Below, in pieces: positions 12,240-24,125 of a DNA stretch of 64,000 bases (its first letter is position 1; each line of letters starts with the position of its first letter). The stretch lies in contig NC_003284.9 in the NCBI RefSeq assembly GCF_000002985.6, positions 2,790,001 to 2,854,000 on the forward strand, written 5' to 3'. The stretch comes from Caenorhabditis elegans (Eukaryota > Nematoda > Chromadorea > Rhabditida > Rhabditidae). The translations under genes were made by a program, and so were the position numbers. The notes beneath the pieces were generated by a model, which saw only the letters and a list, made by a program, of their open reading frames with translations, did no database searches and had not been told where the DNA came from.

Positions 12240-13140
12240 TCTATGCTTCCAAAATTCCGGAAACGGGTACTCCTTCAAACATATTACGCTCATAGTCCTT
12301 CTTGTAGATTGTAATTTTGACTTAATTGTTCAGGAAAGTAAGAAGCACCACTAATAAAATAAAAATCTCTTGATAATTGTAGTTGAGCATTCTCTTACCT
12401 GGAAATCTAATTCTAAGTTGTTCCCTCTCTTTTTAATTCAAGAATATATTGTTCCAGTGTTCCAACTAATTTTGCTCCATTCCACGCAGTAAATTCCTAA
12501 TCCCAACACTTCATTATGTCGTCTTTCTTATTCATCATCTCCCCAACCAATATTCTTGACTAGCGGCTTCTCTCCGCCCTTCGCCCGAATCCATCGTCTC
12601 TCTTCCGCTCTGTTTCTCCCCCCAGTTGCCACCTCCCGTCTCTTGTGTCTTGCGCCCTTCTCGTTTGTATTGCCTTCACCCTCGCCTCCTCCCTCCATTA
12701 CACCACGAAAATGTTTCGTAGCAGTGCTACTACTACTACTACTTCTACTTTCTCAATCTAGCGTTCTTGATATTCTGATATCATCTGATCTAGGACAGTA
12801 TTTCAAAACTTTTAAGTGGGGTACGCTAAGGGTTAATAACATAGTACACCAAAATTGACCACTGGCCCATTTTATAATAAATCAAACAGTGAAAGCATCA
12901 TATTACTTTGTGTACCTCCCCACGTGCATGGTATTCCGCCGACCTCCTGGTGTGTTTTCACGTTTCCGACAGCTCATGTGATCTTTTTGGCGAATACTCT
13001 ATACTCTACCCATGGTCACACATCTAGTCATTTCTTTCTCTTTTTCTCTCTTTCTCTCTTCCTCTCAATCTTCCTGAATAATATAGTTCTCAAAGTGTTA
13101 ACATTCTGCAGGTGATAAATAGCTTAGAGGATTTGTAGCT

Positions 13141-14721
13141 ATGGAAACAAGCGACTCTCAGCGGAAAAGAAAATCCAGCGATCAAGGTATGCGATTATCA
13201 AAAACATATCCAACACAGGCTTCTTCCAGAAGTTCGTGAAACGTTGCAAAAGTTTTTATTAGCAAAGAAAAGAGCTCGGACTGAAAATCTGAATGACCAC
13301 GGCTTATATGGAGCGGGAATACAAGGACCATCCACAAGCACTTTGAGCATGAACAGAAACACGGGTTTCTCAGCTAGAACTCCATTACATCTTGACCTAC
13401 CGCACTTTAATCACCAGGACTTGAACGTCCGATTGGATATGCTTGGCACTGAAAAGCATTTAGATAAACAGGAAATTGGCTATCGCCAGCAATTTCTTCT
13501 TCAGAACATGTCGGTTGACGATGACAATGAGCCTAGGAAATTATTCACTTTGTACGACATAAAAGATGACGAAACATCAAAAAGTGCTTTAGAAGTGAGT
13601 CACGTGAAAACATGCAATACTAATACAGTGTGTTTTATTTTTTCATTTTCATCCTTTACAATCCTCAGGGAGGGCGCTTTCATACGAAATTTCGAATAGT
13701 TGAGAAGCAAGTTAATAAATGAATAAATGGTCCCGCCACCTACCACCCAATGAGTTTAAACCCTTTTAATCAATGGGTGGCGCATGGCAAGACCATTTCG
13801 CATAAATGCGACCTTTTGAAGTCGTAGAGGAAGAACATACACCGCAGCTAATTACTGTAATCATTAGACTGTTTTTTGAAAACTGAATTTTTACAAACTG
13901 CCCGTAGTGCCAGACTGTCCCATTACGGTTTGATCTACAAAAAATGCGGCAATTTTATGCCCCCATGCAAAATCAGTTGAAAACACTGCGTCACTTCTCC
14001 CGCATTTTTAGTAGATCAACGTAGATCAATCCGAAACGAGACACTCTGACACAACGTGAAACTGCCAAAACATTCCATAACATATCACCCTAAATTTTGA
14101 AACTGAATGCCCATTAACGATACGATTTTTCTAAAACTTTTTTGTATCATTTCAAAAGTCATATCTTGATAAGTTGAAACAAGTCAACCTAAGTTTCACC
14201 TGTGATGGAAAAATTTTCACGATTTCAGGCAAAACGCCGGCTACGATTTACCAATGTTCATGCCCTAATTTGCCCACAAGAAAAAATGTTCCTGACCACT
14301 GCTTGCGACTACTTTCTTGCAATTTATGACGAGCTGATAGATTATGTTGAAGCAATTGGAGAGTTGGTTAGTTTTCGGTCAACCAACCTATCCTCAAACA
14401 TTCACTACCTTATTGTAGAGAAATAAGCAAATAATTGTCGAGCACTTCTACTACAAGTTGTTTATGCACACTTTGAAAATGTTCTACTATACTGACAAAG
14501 GATGGAGGTTCAATTTGGAGTTTGATGAGTTTTTCAGCGGATACCTGCGGAAATACAGAGAACCTATTATCAACCAGATGACGCGAAACTGGAATAATGG
14601 TTTTGAACTGAAACTGTTAGATTGAGTTTTTCATGAACTTTATTTTTCAGCAAAGAAAGCTGCCCGTGAAGCTGCAGCAAGAAATGCGGCCTCGCTAACG
14701 CTACAAATTGATGAGCAATGA
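13141..14721 (+). CDS. Unknown protein with class IIa HDAC-like MEF2-binding motif
   Basis: Five exons join in phase: 13141-13186, 13230-13594, 14229-14366, 14419-14599, 14651-14721, giving 266 residues. The last donor, AATG|GTTTTG, is weak; reading through it instead adds a few residues and ends at a nearby TGA. Residues 1-14 are basic (QRKRKSSDQ). About residues 15-32 read EVRETLQKFLLAKKRART, very like the amphipathic helix by which class IIa HDACs (HDAC4/5/7/9) bind MEF2. A following NLNDH resembles NLNH in HDAC4. The middle is polar. Exons 3-4 encode a helical region rich in aromatic residues (ACDYFLAIYDELIDYVEAI), and the tail is Ala-rich. There is no deacetylase domain or any catalytic motif. 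I do not recognise the family; a nuclear repressor or co-factor role is inference from the motif alone. Confidence 0.7.
13898..14066. repeat. Palindromic repeat, family 2 (intronic copy)
   Basis: Lies in intron 2 of the 13.1 kb gene. Left half contains GACTGTCCCATTACGGTTTG and ATCTACAAAAAATGCGG; right half is the inverted equivalent ending in ACACTCTGACACAACGTG. Other copies are at 21166, 40978, 55672, 58615 and 63233. No coding capacity. Confidence 0.6.
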
Positions 14722-15074
14722 TATTTTCAAACATCTGATACCAATCTGTACATTTCGTATAAAATACCTGCCCCAAAAATGTTAACCATTTTGTGAAGTT
14801 TGCGTGACCCTTTTTGTCTATATAAGGCTTAGGACTAGTTTTTTAAAGCCTGATATTTCAAGTAAAGTTCACGTTCCAATTAAATTATCATTAAAAAAGT
14901 GAATGGATTATGTTATATTTTTGGCGCAGGTATACTACATAACTACCTGAATATATTGACCTCTTATCGAAATTAATACTTTATGAATACCTTATCATTA
15001 CTGCAAATAAACAAAACAAAAACAAAAACATTTGAAAATGAAATAAAACAAAAAACTTAATTGAATTTAAAATG

Positions 15075-17363
15075 CTAAGAAGAGCTTTCGTCCTTCTCAA
15101 ATAACTTTCCAGATTGATATTGCAGAAGCAAAGTTTGTTCGAACTCAGCTTCTGGGAGTGTGTCATATCGCATGTAATTCATGATCACGTCCGAGATAGA
15201 GGGTCCGCATTTTTCGAAAAGAAGTTGATACATTTCAGTGTAATGAGCAGCTTGCGGTTGAGTAGACTGGAATTTGATTATTGAATTATTGAATTTTATA
15301 ACAGATGTGTTTTACAACTGTATTCAGATGTATTCAACTGTATGTATTAGTATTCGAAATCATACAGCTCGTCTAATTTAAAGTTTATAGATAAACTACT
15401 CAAAACGAGCCCAGAACCGATTATCAATTCAAGACGCCGTGAACAAATTTTCAAATACCCAGTTCAGTCGAAAATTTCATTTTTGCTAATTTATCTGTTT
15501 ACCCGGAATTGAATTTGCATTTACTATAATATTAATTGATAAGTGTTAATATCTATTGGTTACCTATCTACTAAAAGTGTTTCCCGTCGGTGTGAGTTTA
15601 TTAAAGTCAAAACCCAAAAACGTATTTCCTCTACTAAACTTGAAACGTGTAGTCTTGTTGTAATTGTACTATTTAACTTGGTAAACTTTTTGTAGCATTC
15701 ATGCAAATTTTGCTCACAACTGCGTTGGTTTTTGCAAATTCATAACAACTTTTGACTAAGTTCTATATATATTTTTATTAAGTTGCAAAAGTTTGCTACG
15801 CAAGAATTTCGCGAAAAAATTCACATTTCACCGCTTCTCAATAGATAATTTTATTTTACCTTTTTCCAGTAATCCAACTTTCTGACAATGTGCGCTTTTA
15901 CAACTGTCAACTCGTCAGTTTTGGTAAACTGTCGGTTCTTTTCTGGCGATTCTGAAGACCATTCCAGCTTTTCCGTCAGTTCTCGAATTCGATCAATGAA
16001 TAATTGGTTGTCTGAAAATGTTCTTTTCTTATAAATCGATTTAATTACAATACAAATACCGCTTACATTTTTCTTCAACTCTTGATCTTATAGATTCCTT
16101 ACAATTTCCATAAAAATTTGTGCCAACTGATGCTGATAAACCGCCAGAGACCTTTTTAGAATGTTCTGTCATCGGCAACGTGTTATGTTCTTGTAAAAGC
16201 CTCAAAGCATTTGCAGCAAGCTCAGCTTGTCGACTACTTCCCGATTTTTGCTCCAACCATTTTTTATGTGCATTGGCAACCTCTGACGCTTTTCGTTCTG
16301 CTTTCTTGGCTCTTTTCTTTTTCCCTTTAGACATTGTCTTTTCAATTTGCTTTATTCCCATGTTTGCGGCACTACATTTCAACTTTTCCAAACTTTCACT
16401 GATTTCTTCATAACGAAATGTTTTCAGAACTTCTGCGTCATCCAAAACGTTTTTTAATTGACTGGCCGTGAAAGCAATTTTATTCGATAAATCACTGTTA
16501 TTATATGCACCCATAACGGTTTCATCCTCGGGAAACTCCGCTTGGACAATAGAATCTGAATTCTTGTGGCTGGAGATAGCTGATTTTTCAACAAGCTGAA
16601 AAGAAACAAGAAAACATTTTTAAAAGGAGCGGCATTACTTACTTTTTTGGATATTTCTGTAGAAATTACATTTCCACATTGACTCGTTTGGTTTCCACCG
16701 TTATATTGATGAGGAATTGGAGAAAATGAGTCGGATTCTGCAACCGTTGAGCAGTCTGATTCTGCGCCAAGTTCGATTCTGTAAAATATAAAATATTATT
16801 TTATTTTGGTTCAGACAGTTTGTATAAATCAGCTTCAATAATATGATTTTCAGTGTGGTTTTAAGGCATTTAGAAAAGTGAAAATGAGCTCACAAATTCA
16901 CAAATTCACGTAGGAAAAATATTAAAAAAATAACTTCGCTCTCTAGCTCATTATTTCAAACATCAAAGAACTCACGTTGAAGTTGTCGACTCTCTATCCG
17001 TGATTTTTGCTTGATTTGCTGCAATACTGACATCTCCGACATGCTCATTTTGATCATTCTCAATCATTTTAGCGTACAAAACAAGTTTCTCATAATCATG
17101 TAAAGCGTCTTTGTTTCCTGACAATAGCAATAAGAACAGTGTGTGACGCTGCTCATTTTCCACTTTCCTATACGTTTTCCAAGCCTTCACTACTGTTTCG
17201 AGATATTCAATGCGGTTTTTGATTTCTTGGTCACACAGAACTGAAAAAATACACATGTGTTTGAAAAAAAATATATCATTTTACCTTCTAAAGAATGAGA
17301 GTCATAGCTTTTAACTTTTCGGACCAACTCTGATGAAACCTCCAGTTTGATTTGGATGCACAT
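15075..17363 (-). CDS. Unknown coiled/charged protein, paralogue of the 20.5-24.1 kb gene
   Basis: Six exons, read right to left: 17285-17363, 16976-17240, 16643-16778, 16067-16595, 15860-16011, 15075-15266; sum 1353 bp, 450 residues, all phases consistent. Starts MCIQIKLEVSSELVRKV. An N-terminal helical region (about 25-115) is followed by a Ser/Thr/Asn-rich acidic linker, then a lysine-rich helical segment (MSKGKKKRAKKAERKASE) and a C-terminal region containing HYTEMYQLLFEKCGPSI. No signal peptide, membrane segment or known domain. The last two exons match the last two exons of the next-but-one gene in sequence trend and in intron phase (1, then 0), so the two are probably tandem duplicates. 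Function unknown. Confidence 0.7.
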
Positions 17364-18195
17364 TCGTCAAAAACAACAAAACGCAAACGTAGAAATATTA
17401 AAAGGACAAAGCAATTCTTCTATTCGGGACGACGGTTCTAGAAGGGTGCACAAGAAGAGTTCATTGAGACGCAGCGTGTTCGAGGAGAGCAGAAGACGGA
17501 GTCACCACACGTCGTTTCTTCAGAATACGGCGTCGCTTCATATGTCCCTAAGCATAGAGAGCATGAGGAATTAAGAGAAAATGAGCACGAGTAGTATGCT
17601 TTTGCTTGGAGCATGTGAGCACGCTGCGGTGAGGTGCTTGCATTTTCTGTAATTAAGGAGGGGTGGTGTCTAAGCAAGAGCCGAAAAGCAGGGAAATCTG
17701 AGTTGGCGCCACTTTTGAAAAAGTCTGAAGAACTTAAGCATGTTCAAACCACTAACATTTTTTTGATAGATAACTTAAAGAAAGTTTTAAAAAGTTGATA
17801 AAAACCTTGTTTTCACCTTTTTGTGACGTCATTTAAGCACCCCAGAAATGGTTTTCAGCCATTTCTTCACTGAACGTACTCAACTTTTAATATAACATCT
17901 AGAATTTTTTAAGAATCTATTTATAAAGCAAATAGAAATGGTTATTACATCGGGAAATAAGAACATAGTAATTTTGAGTGGAAACCCAGACAACACTGGA
18001 AGTTCGGGATGGGTAACATTGGGCAGGTTAAAAGAATTGGGTGAGAGGCCAAATAATTCAGTGCAATTAAATCAGGAAATTCTGAGTCGAGTATTTGAAG
18101 AATTTGAGTTTTGAAGTAGTATTGCACGAGGGGTAAATGATTTCAGCAGCTGTCGATTTCCGAGTTCTGTGGAACATAGTCGCTTGCGCTTCGAC
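17364..18195. other. Spacer between minus-strand genes
   Basis: No supported gene. The part adjoining 17363 probably holds the promoter of the 15.1-17.4 kb gene. The open frame at 17347-17574 on the plus strand overlaps its first exon and is a shadow. The rest is AT-rich. Confidence 0.4.
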
Positions 18196-18682
18196 TTAAA
18201 ATTTAGAGAAATACGCATCATCGGTGGATGTGGCCATTGATCGTTTCGCCGGTGGAGCATCTTCTTTTTCAAACGCGGTTTTTCTTTTGATTGTGTTTGA
18301 TTGTTCACTGAAAGTAAATTTTTAATGAATTAATGAATTTTTGAAGCAAAAAAGTTATTTACCTAGTGGTTGGTCTAGAAGGAGTTATATTGCTGGTGGT
18401 AGATGGAGGAGTTGATGTCGAAGCAGCTATTGTGTCAGCAGTTCTGAAAAGTAATGACAATAATCGCCAAATTTTCCTCATATTAGCCTGTAGTAGGATT
18501 GCATACCTAGTACCTAGTAGAGCTGTGCGACAACCGAGACTTTCGGCAACCGGCAACTCGGTTGCCGGTTGCCGCACAGACTTGGTACCTACAGTGCCGG
18601 CAATAAAGGATTTCCCTTTTAGTTTTTTTTTTAGAAAAGCTGTCAAAAAATGTTTTACTAATTTCTTTTCTATATAATTCAT
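18196..18682 (-). CDS. Small low-confidence gene or alternative 3' exons
   Basis: Two good downstream exons (18363-18443 and 18196-18307) join in phase to encode a Thr/Ser-rich then basic end, KRKTAFEKEDAPPAKRSM and on to a stop at 18196. They need an upstream phase-2 donor. The best is AG|GTATGC at about 18508, reached in frame from ATG at 18682 (MNYIEKKLVKHFLTAF) through a perfect GC hairpin. That makes a possible small protein of about 120 residues, part of it encoded by a repeat. No donor in the neighbouring 18710-19631 gene has the right phase. It may be real, an alternative end of that gene by an unseen splice, or a decayed fragment. Confidence 0.3.
18523..18579. repeat. Perfect GC-rich hairpin
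   Basis: GGCAACCGGCAAC (18545-18557) and GTTGCCGGTTGCC (18561-18573) are perfect inverted repeats around TCG. CTGTGCG and CGCACAG outside them also pair. Adjacent copies of CTAGTACCTAGTA precede it. It has the look of a dispersed nematode palindromic repeat. Confidence 0.65.
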
Positions 18683-18709
18683 AAAATTATAATATTTGAA
18701 AAAAAAAAC

Positions 18710-19631
18710 TTATTGTTGAACTGATGTTTGGCTTTCAGGTGGTGAACTTGTTGCCATATTCCTGGATGCATTCGAATCACCACTTGCTGAAGGCGACGAA
18801 AATTGCCATAAGTCGACTGGATAGATGAAGTCTAGGTCAAAATCGCTATCGTTCGAATCCGTAGAAGAGTCAGAGTCCGTCCTTAAATAAATTTAACGTT
18901 TTTTTTTAACTCGACAAAAACGACAAACCTTCTTCGCATCCTTCGTTCCTCCTCCTGCCGGGCGAGATTCCGCTCAAACGAATTTCGCATACCATTCGCA
19001 CGGAAGCGAGTAAACTCTACATTTACTTCCTGGATTCGTCGCGTCAGATCATTTCGCCGGTTTCCTGATCTTTCGAGGAGATCTCGCATTGTTGTGAAAC
19101 TGTCTGAATTAATAAAATTAATTCGAAATGTCAGGATTACAATTTATATATACATTTTTTTTGAATATTTTTTCAAAATAACTAACGGTTCTTTTAATTT
19201 CAACTAGGTTTTATCTGTAAATCCAGTAGTTTTGTTTTTGAACAACAAAACTCCTGAGATGTCGGCCGCTTTATTTTTGGTCAACTTCCGATTGAATGGT
19301 TTTAACTTTAAAGACTAAATATACATTAATATAAATGATATTTTGCTAGTTAAAGGTTTTTCAATAACACCTCAGGTTTTTTAGTTATACTCATTTGAAT
19401 AATCAAAAAAATAATCATTTCAAATTTTTTGATAAAACTAAAAAACCTAACAAATACATTTGTTTGCTAATTGATTTCTTTCATTGAAAATAACTAACGA
19501 AAATTGATTATTCTCCTTCACGATTATAATTTATTTGTAAAACGGATTTAAATAAAACAAAACTCACTTGTCAAGATGTCTAACATTTGTTCCAGTTCAT
19601 TATGAGCTTGAGCGACGATTCTGTCTTCCAT
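18710..19631 (-). CDS. Unknown small acidic-tailed helical protein
   Basis: Three exons: 19568-19631, 18929-19103, 18710-18881; 411 bp, 136 residues, all phases join. Starts MEDRIVAQAHNELEQMLDIL, continues as a charged, Arg-rich predicted helix (NLARQEEERRMRRRTDSD) and ends in a Ser/Asp-rich stretch with PVDLWQFSSPS and then a polar tail. The ATG is 4 bases after a TTTTCAG acceptor, suggesting a trans-spliced leader site or an upstream non-coding exon. No domain recognised. It lies between the two paralogues on the same strand, but about 0.9 and 1.3 kb from them, too far for a typical worm operon. Confidence 0.6.
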
Positions 19632-20525
19632 AGTCCTGAAAATGTTTTTCAAAACTAAAAAAAAATAGCGTTGCTGTGCATAAAGAACATCGGAAACTAC
19701 GACAATTAAAAAAAATGCCCGATAAAGATGCGATGAGCATGGATGGCAATTGATTCTACGTCAATATTTGCGCAAGCGACGAACAACGCGCCAGCAGAAA
19801 CACCCTGGCGCACTTTCTGTCGAGGAAGAAACACCGGGCAAATAGCTGGCAGTGGGCACGCAAGCAGTAGCATGGGAAAAAAGGAAAAGAAGAAAAAGAA
19901 GAGAGTCTTCAAATAATGTGAATTTCTCATCGAATGTGAAGTAGTTTTGTGGAAACTTTTGCAGAAAGGAAATTTTTATATTTTTTCGCTGATTGCGAAT
20001 AATTCAATGAATCAAGTATTGATAAGAAAATTGAAATAGTTGTGAATTTTGATAACCAAAGTATAATAGTCAATGAAAAATTTTTTTTTCGAAAGGATAA
20101 ACGCGTTTAGATGAAAAAAAAAATCAAAGTGTGCAGAATTGATTCAACAATGATTCAACCATCTGATCGGTGTAAAATTGCCTTGATGTGTAGATAAAAG
20201 TTTACCGTTCTTGTGTAATATACTTGCCCTACCGTTTGTCGACACGAATAAAGGCATTTTGGCAGGTTTAGGAGAAGTAGTATTGTATTATTACGGTAAT
20301 TAAAGTAAATAAGACTTATGGGGTTATTTAAGTAATGCTGCAAAATATAATTAAATACATTTATGTTTGCATGTATTTCAATACAGTTGTGACCTAATTT
20401 TCTTACACTTTTCAATTTTCCAACACTACGTAAATAACCTCATTATTTTCATTAACAATTCAACTGAAACTAAATTTAAAAAACATCAACAAAACATTTC
20501 ATTTGAAATATCATCATAAAACACT

Positions 20526-23500
20526 CTAATTCTTCTCTAGAAAATAATCCTCGTGGAACAGATTCAGCATTAACTCTTCAAGTTCATTGAAATTATCGGC
20601 ATTCCTAATTTGATTGTTGAGACATGCGCATATCAATGCGGTTCTTGAGTTGATCTTCTCCAGTAGATAAATATACATGTACGTAAATTGCATGAAGTTT
20701 GGAGGACGGGCCTATTAAAACTTATTAAGTACAATTTTTTGGTAACTCATAAACTACCTCCAAAAAGAAATCTCGCCTTTTTGTACAAAATGCGATGGCA
20801 AGTCTTAATAACATAAGTTCATCCATTTTATTGCTAGCTTCGTATGCTGAAACTAATTGCACCAGTTTCAGAGTATTATTGCTGCGAAATTCCAATTCTT
20901 CTGAAATGTCAAGTGATCATTATAAAGTTTAAATTATACAAGTGAGGTAGCGACAGTGGAAAAGTTGTTTTAAATATGCCTATGGCATCACAATGACCAA
21001 GTATCATAATATTAAAAAAAAACATCGAAAATTTTTTTAAATTTTTATGATTTTTTGAATTTTTTTTAAATTGTTTTTGCCACTTTTCAGGAACTCGTCG
21101 ATCAAAAAATATATTTTACTATTTTTTGGTCTACTTATATTTCAAATATTAATACCTAAATATTGTAGGGGCACGTGGAGTCAGAAAGTCCCATTTCGCT
21201 TTGATCTTCAAAAAATGCGGGAGGTGAGACGCAGAAATCTCATCTGATTTTGCATGGTTCAGAGCGTGCTGATGTCACAATTTTTCTGGAAAAATACTTC
21301 CGCATTTTTTGTAGATCAAAGTGTAAGGAGATATCCTGACACCACGTGTAGGGATTCTAACATGCGACAGTTAAAAACTCAAAAAGTGACAAAAATTCAG
21401 TAACTGCCAATTTTGACTTTTGACTGTCAATAACATTTTTTCAAAAAAATGTGAAAAGCTTTACTATTCATATAATCTCACAAAAGTGGTTTTTAAAAAT
21501 TCCCACACTGGCGCTACTCCATATTAAAACATTACTTTGTACTGAATCTTCAAAACTCAAATATGCAACTGCCGCTTTCCGAATTTGCCCAATTTGTTTT
21601 TTGCTCAATGATTGCCCGGCAGACTTAATTGCAGCCCGAACTTCTCGTTCCACTTCCTTATCCAGTTTCTTACTGCCCTCCGAGTCTTCGATATTGTCTT
21701 CAACTCTGAAAATTCACCTTGATTTTAAGAAGTGTAAATTGGCCAACCTAGCTACACGTCTCCATTTATTCGTTTTTGGCCAAATATCTTGCAGAAGCTC
21801 GTTTGAAATCGTACCCATCGAATCCACTGTCGCTACTTTATTAGTTGTTAAATATTTGTTGGTCTCTGCTTCAGCAGTTTTTCTCATCGTAACTGCTCCA
21901 GTTTCTTTTAGGACTGCATTGGCTCTTGATATAAATTCTTCCAGAACTCCATTGTCTACATTTGCAAGCTCTCCCAATTTCAATCGCTCTCTTATTTGTT
22001 TTTCTTCTGTGGATATATCGGTTGTCAGTTTTTGCAAGTTTGATTTCAAATTTCTTGATTCTGGATATATGTAGTGAGTGGATGATTCAATGTCTTCAGA
22101 TTCTTCGAGATCTTTTCTGGAAATAATATGTAAAGATGCAAACTTCTAAGTATCAATAAGTACGTCTTAGGAGTGCATGTGATAAGTGATTCGATGAACA
22201 ATTGCTCGTTTTTATCAAAGTGCTTTATGTAATTGTTACTTATAAATACAGCAAGTTTACTATTGGACCCCTGCAAAATTTTCGCGAAAAACTATTGTGA
22301 TATTTGGTATCCAGAAGTTAAGATACCTATAATTCCATGTTTTCAAGAATTTATCGTAAATGTTGTTTTATTTTCTGAAAAATACAGACCATGACAATTT
22401 TTTCAAACACGCAGTCGAACACAATTTTGAAATTATAATTTTTCTATTAAAACTTGAAAAAAAAATTTCAAAAACCTCAAGGGGGTCCTATATCAAGTGC
22501 CCACTCATATTTTTGAAATATTGTTTGGGTGCTTTCAATTTTTCTGAAAAATTCATGAAAACTTTGGATTATAGGTTTTTTAACACCTTGATTCGAAATA
22601 TCACAATAGTTTTCCACAAAAAGTTTGGATTTTTTCAATACTTCCAAAATATAAGGGGGTCCTGCACTGCACTGTATGTATGACATTCACTAACTTTGAG
22701 TTTCTGGTTTGACAATCTACTATCTGGTCTTTTTCTTCAAATTTTTCATCTTTCTTGATAGTTTCCAGTGCTCCGACTTGATTGCATTCGATATCCTTAG
22801 AAGTTTGTTCTACTGAATTTTCCAAATTTGATATGCTAAATGATCGCTGTCAACAAAAAAAAAACGAATGATATAAATTACCTATTTGGCAGTTTTTTGC
22901 TCGATTTTTTCTTCTTTTTCTTTGTTCGTCGTAAACCCGCTTCTTCAGAAGCGTCGTGTAATCCTGTGCTTTTTGAAAGTGCTTTTTCAACAACAACATT
23001 TGTTGTTTCAGCTAGGAATTGCATTGTTGGACTGTCTTCTTGAGACTCTTTGAAATCACTGTAAAGTTCATTCAATAATAAGGGACAGTTTCAATGAAAG
23101 TATTACCTGTGTGTCTTATCAAAATTTATTGCGGGTGACTTTTGTATTGTACTTGTTGATTGACTGTAATTGATATCGCTTGGCAGTCTGATAATAAAAA
23201 ACTACGAAATCAGCTTTTTCACATTGGTGTTGACCGTTTTCTCAGGAAATTTATAAAAAACATAGGAAAATGTTTGAAATTATTAAAAATAATTTTCATC
23301 TTACAATTAGTTGAATTATTTGAGAAGTTGATCCAAAACTGACTCAAATATAAAATGTTGACTCCCCAAAACTCGGCAAGTTTTTAAAGCGAATTTTCAG
23401 TACCATATTGACCAAATATCATAGTTATATTTTTTATTTCAAAATTTTATACTATTTTATTTTTGAAAATTGGAAACATCTCACTAGTTAGCTTTGTCAA

Positions 23501-24125
23501 TTTTATGAAAGTTGTAGATCAAAAAAAAACCTTCCTTCAAATTTCATAAAGCATAGCAAACTTTTTGACTGTCAATATAAATTTTGAAATAAATCGTATT
23601 ATGTTATTTACGCATTTCGGCAAGATAGAAGTAGTGCTATGTTACCTTTAAGGAATTTTCAAAATGTTCAAATTTTTAAAAAGTTTATATATTAATTTAC
23701 AAGGAGCAAATGGGCATTTTGTATGTGTGTCTTAAAAAATGCTTTTGAGAGATGAAAAAAAAAATCCAAAATGAAACTAACTGCGATTGATTATTAGATA
23801 CTCGTATCAATTTTCTAGTCATCAACTCCATTGTATCATTTCTTTCGCTGTTCTCCAAAAAATTATTTCTTTCGAATATCCGTATTTCCAGATGACTACA
23901 CGTTTTGAAGAGATTGTAGAGATGTTTAATATTTTCATCGGTAAAGTTGACATTTTTCCAGCCAGTTAATATCTAAAACATCAAAAATTACGTGAATATC
24001 AATGGAATTGCGCATACAATTTCATGCTCAGAAGATATTTTTGCTATTTCCGATTTGACAAATTCTGAAAAAAAAGCTTTTGAAGGAAAAACTTCTTGTT
24101 TTCACCTACCTTCCATAATTTCCAT
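20526..24125 (-). CDS. Unknown lysine-rich protein, paralogue of the 15.1-17.4 kb gene
   Basis: Eleven exons: 24110-24125, 24018-24064, 23782-23972, 23107-23187, 22882-23058, 22691-22835, 22164-22270, about 21758-22116, about 21536-21703, 20758-20900, 20526-20711; 1620 bp, about 539 residues. Starts MEIMEEFVKSEIAKISSEH. It contains an acidic region, a lysine run (RRTKKKKKKSSKKL), long predicted helices and a C-terminus with QFTYMYIYLLEKINSRT that aligns with HYTEMYQLLFEKCGPSI of the downstream paralogue. The 54-base intron near 21704-21757 only keeps frame if the acceptor is CAGAG|TTGAAG rather than the obvious CAG|AG, so that junction is uncertain. No catalytic motif, signal peptide or membrane segment. 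Function unknown. Confidence 0.65.
21166..21352. repeat. Palindromic repeat, family 2 (intronic copy)
   Basis: Begins GGCACGTGGAGTCAGAAAGT and ends CCTGACACCACGTG, with the internal TTTGATCT and TAGATCAAA arms. It lies in an intron of the 20.5-24.1 kb gene, next to a family 1 terminus at about 21507. Confidence 0.6.

Larger units (their letters stand above)
9238..13117. other. Intergenic region, AT-rich repeats
   Basis: No gene I can support. It carries diverged repeat segments (near 10300-10660, sharing wording with 50830-51000), many homopolymer A/T runs, the tRNA-like remnant at 11863, the GC hairpin cluster at 12153, and a pyrimidine-rich zone at 12540-12770 that may belong to the promoter of the next gene. 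Open frames here, such as the 134-codon one on the minus strand at 11626-12030, lack coding character. Confidence 0.5.

Noticed and set aside
12556..13115. 100- and 86-codon plus-strand open frames before the 13.1 kb gene
   Set aside because: Pyrimidine-rich promoter-like DNA giving Ser/Leu/Phe/Pro-rich products; no splice link to the gene downstream.
21451..22074. 207-codon plus-strand open frame
   Set aside because: Antisense to two exons of the minus-strand gene at 20.5-24.1 kb, which has consistent splice sites and phases; the plus-strand product is Ser/Leu/Phe-rich shadow sequence.
15075..24125. Three minus-strand genes as one operon
   Set aside because: Gaps are about 0.9 and 1.3 kb, much longer than the roughly 100 bp typical of worm operons, and each gene has its own upstream space.
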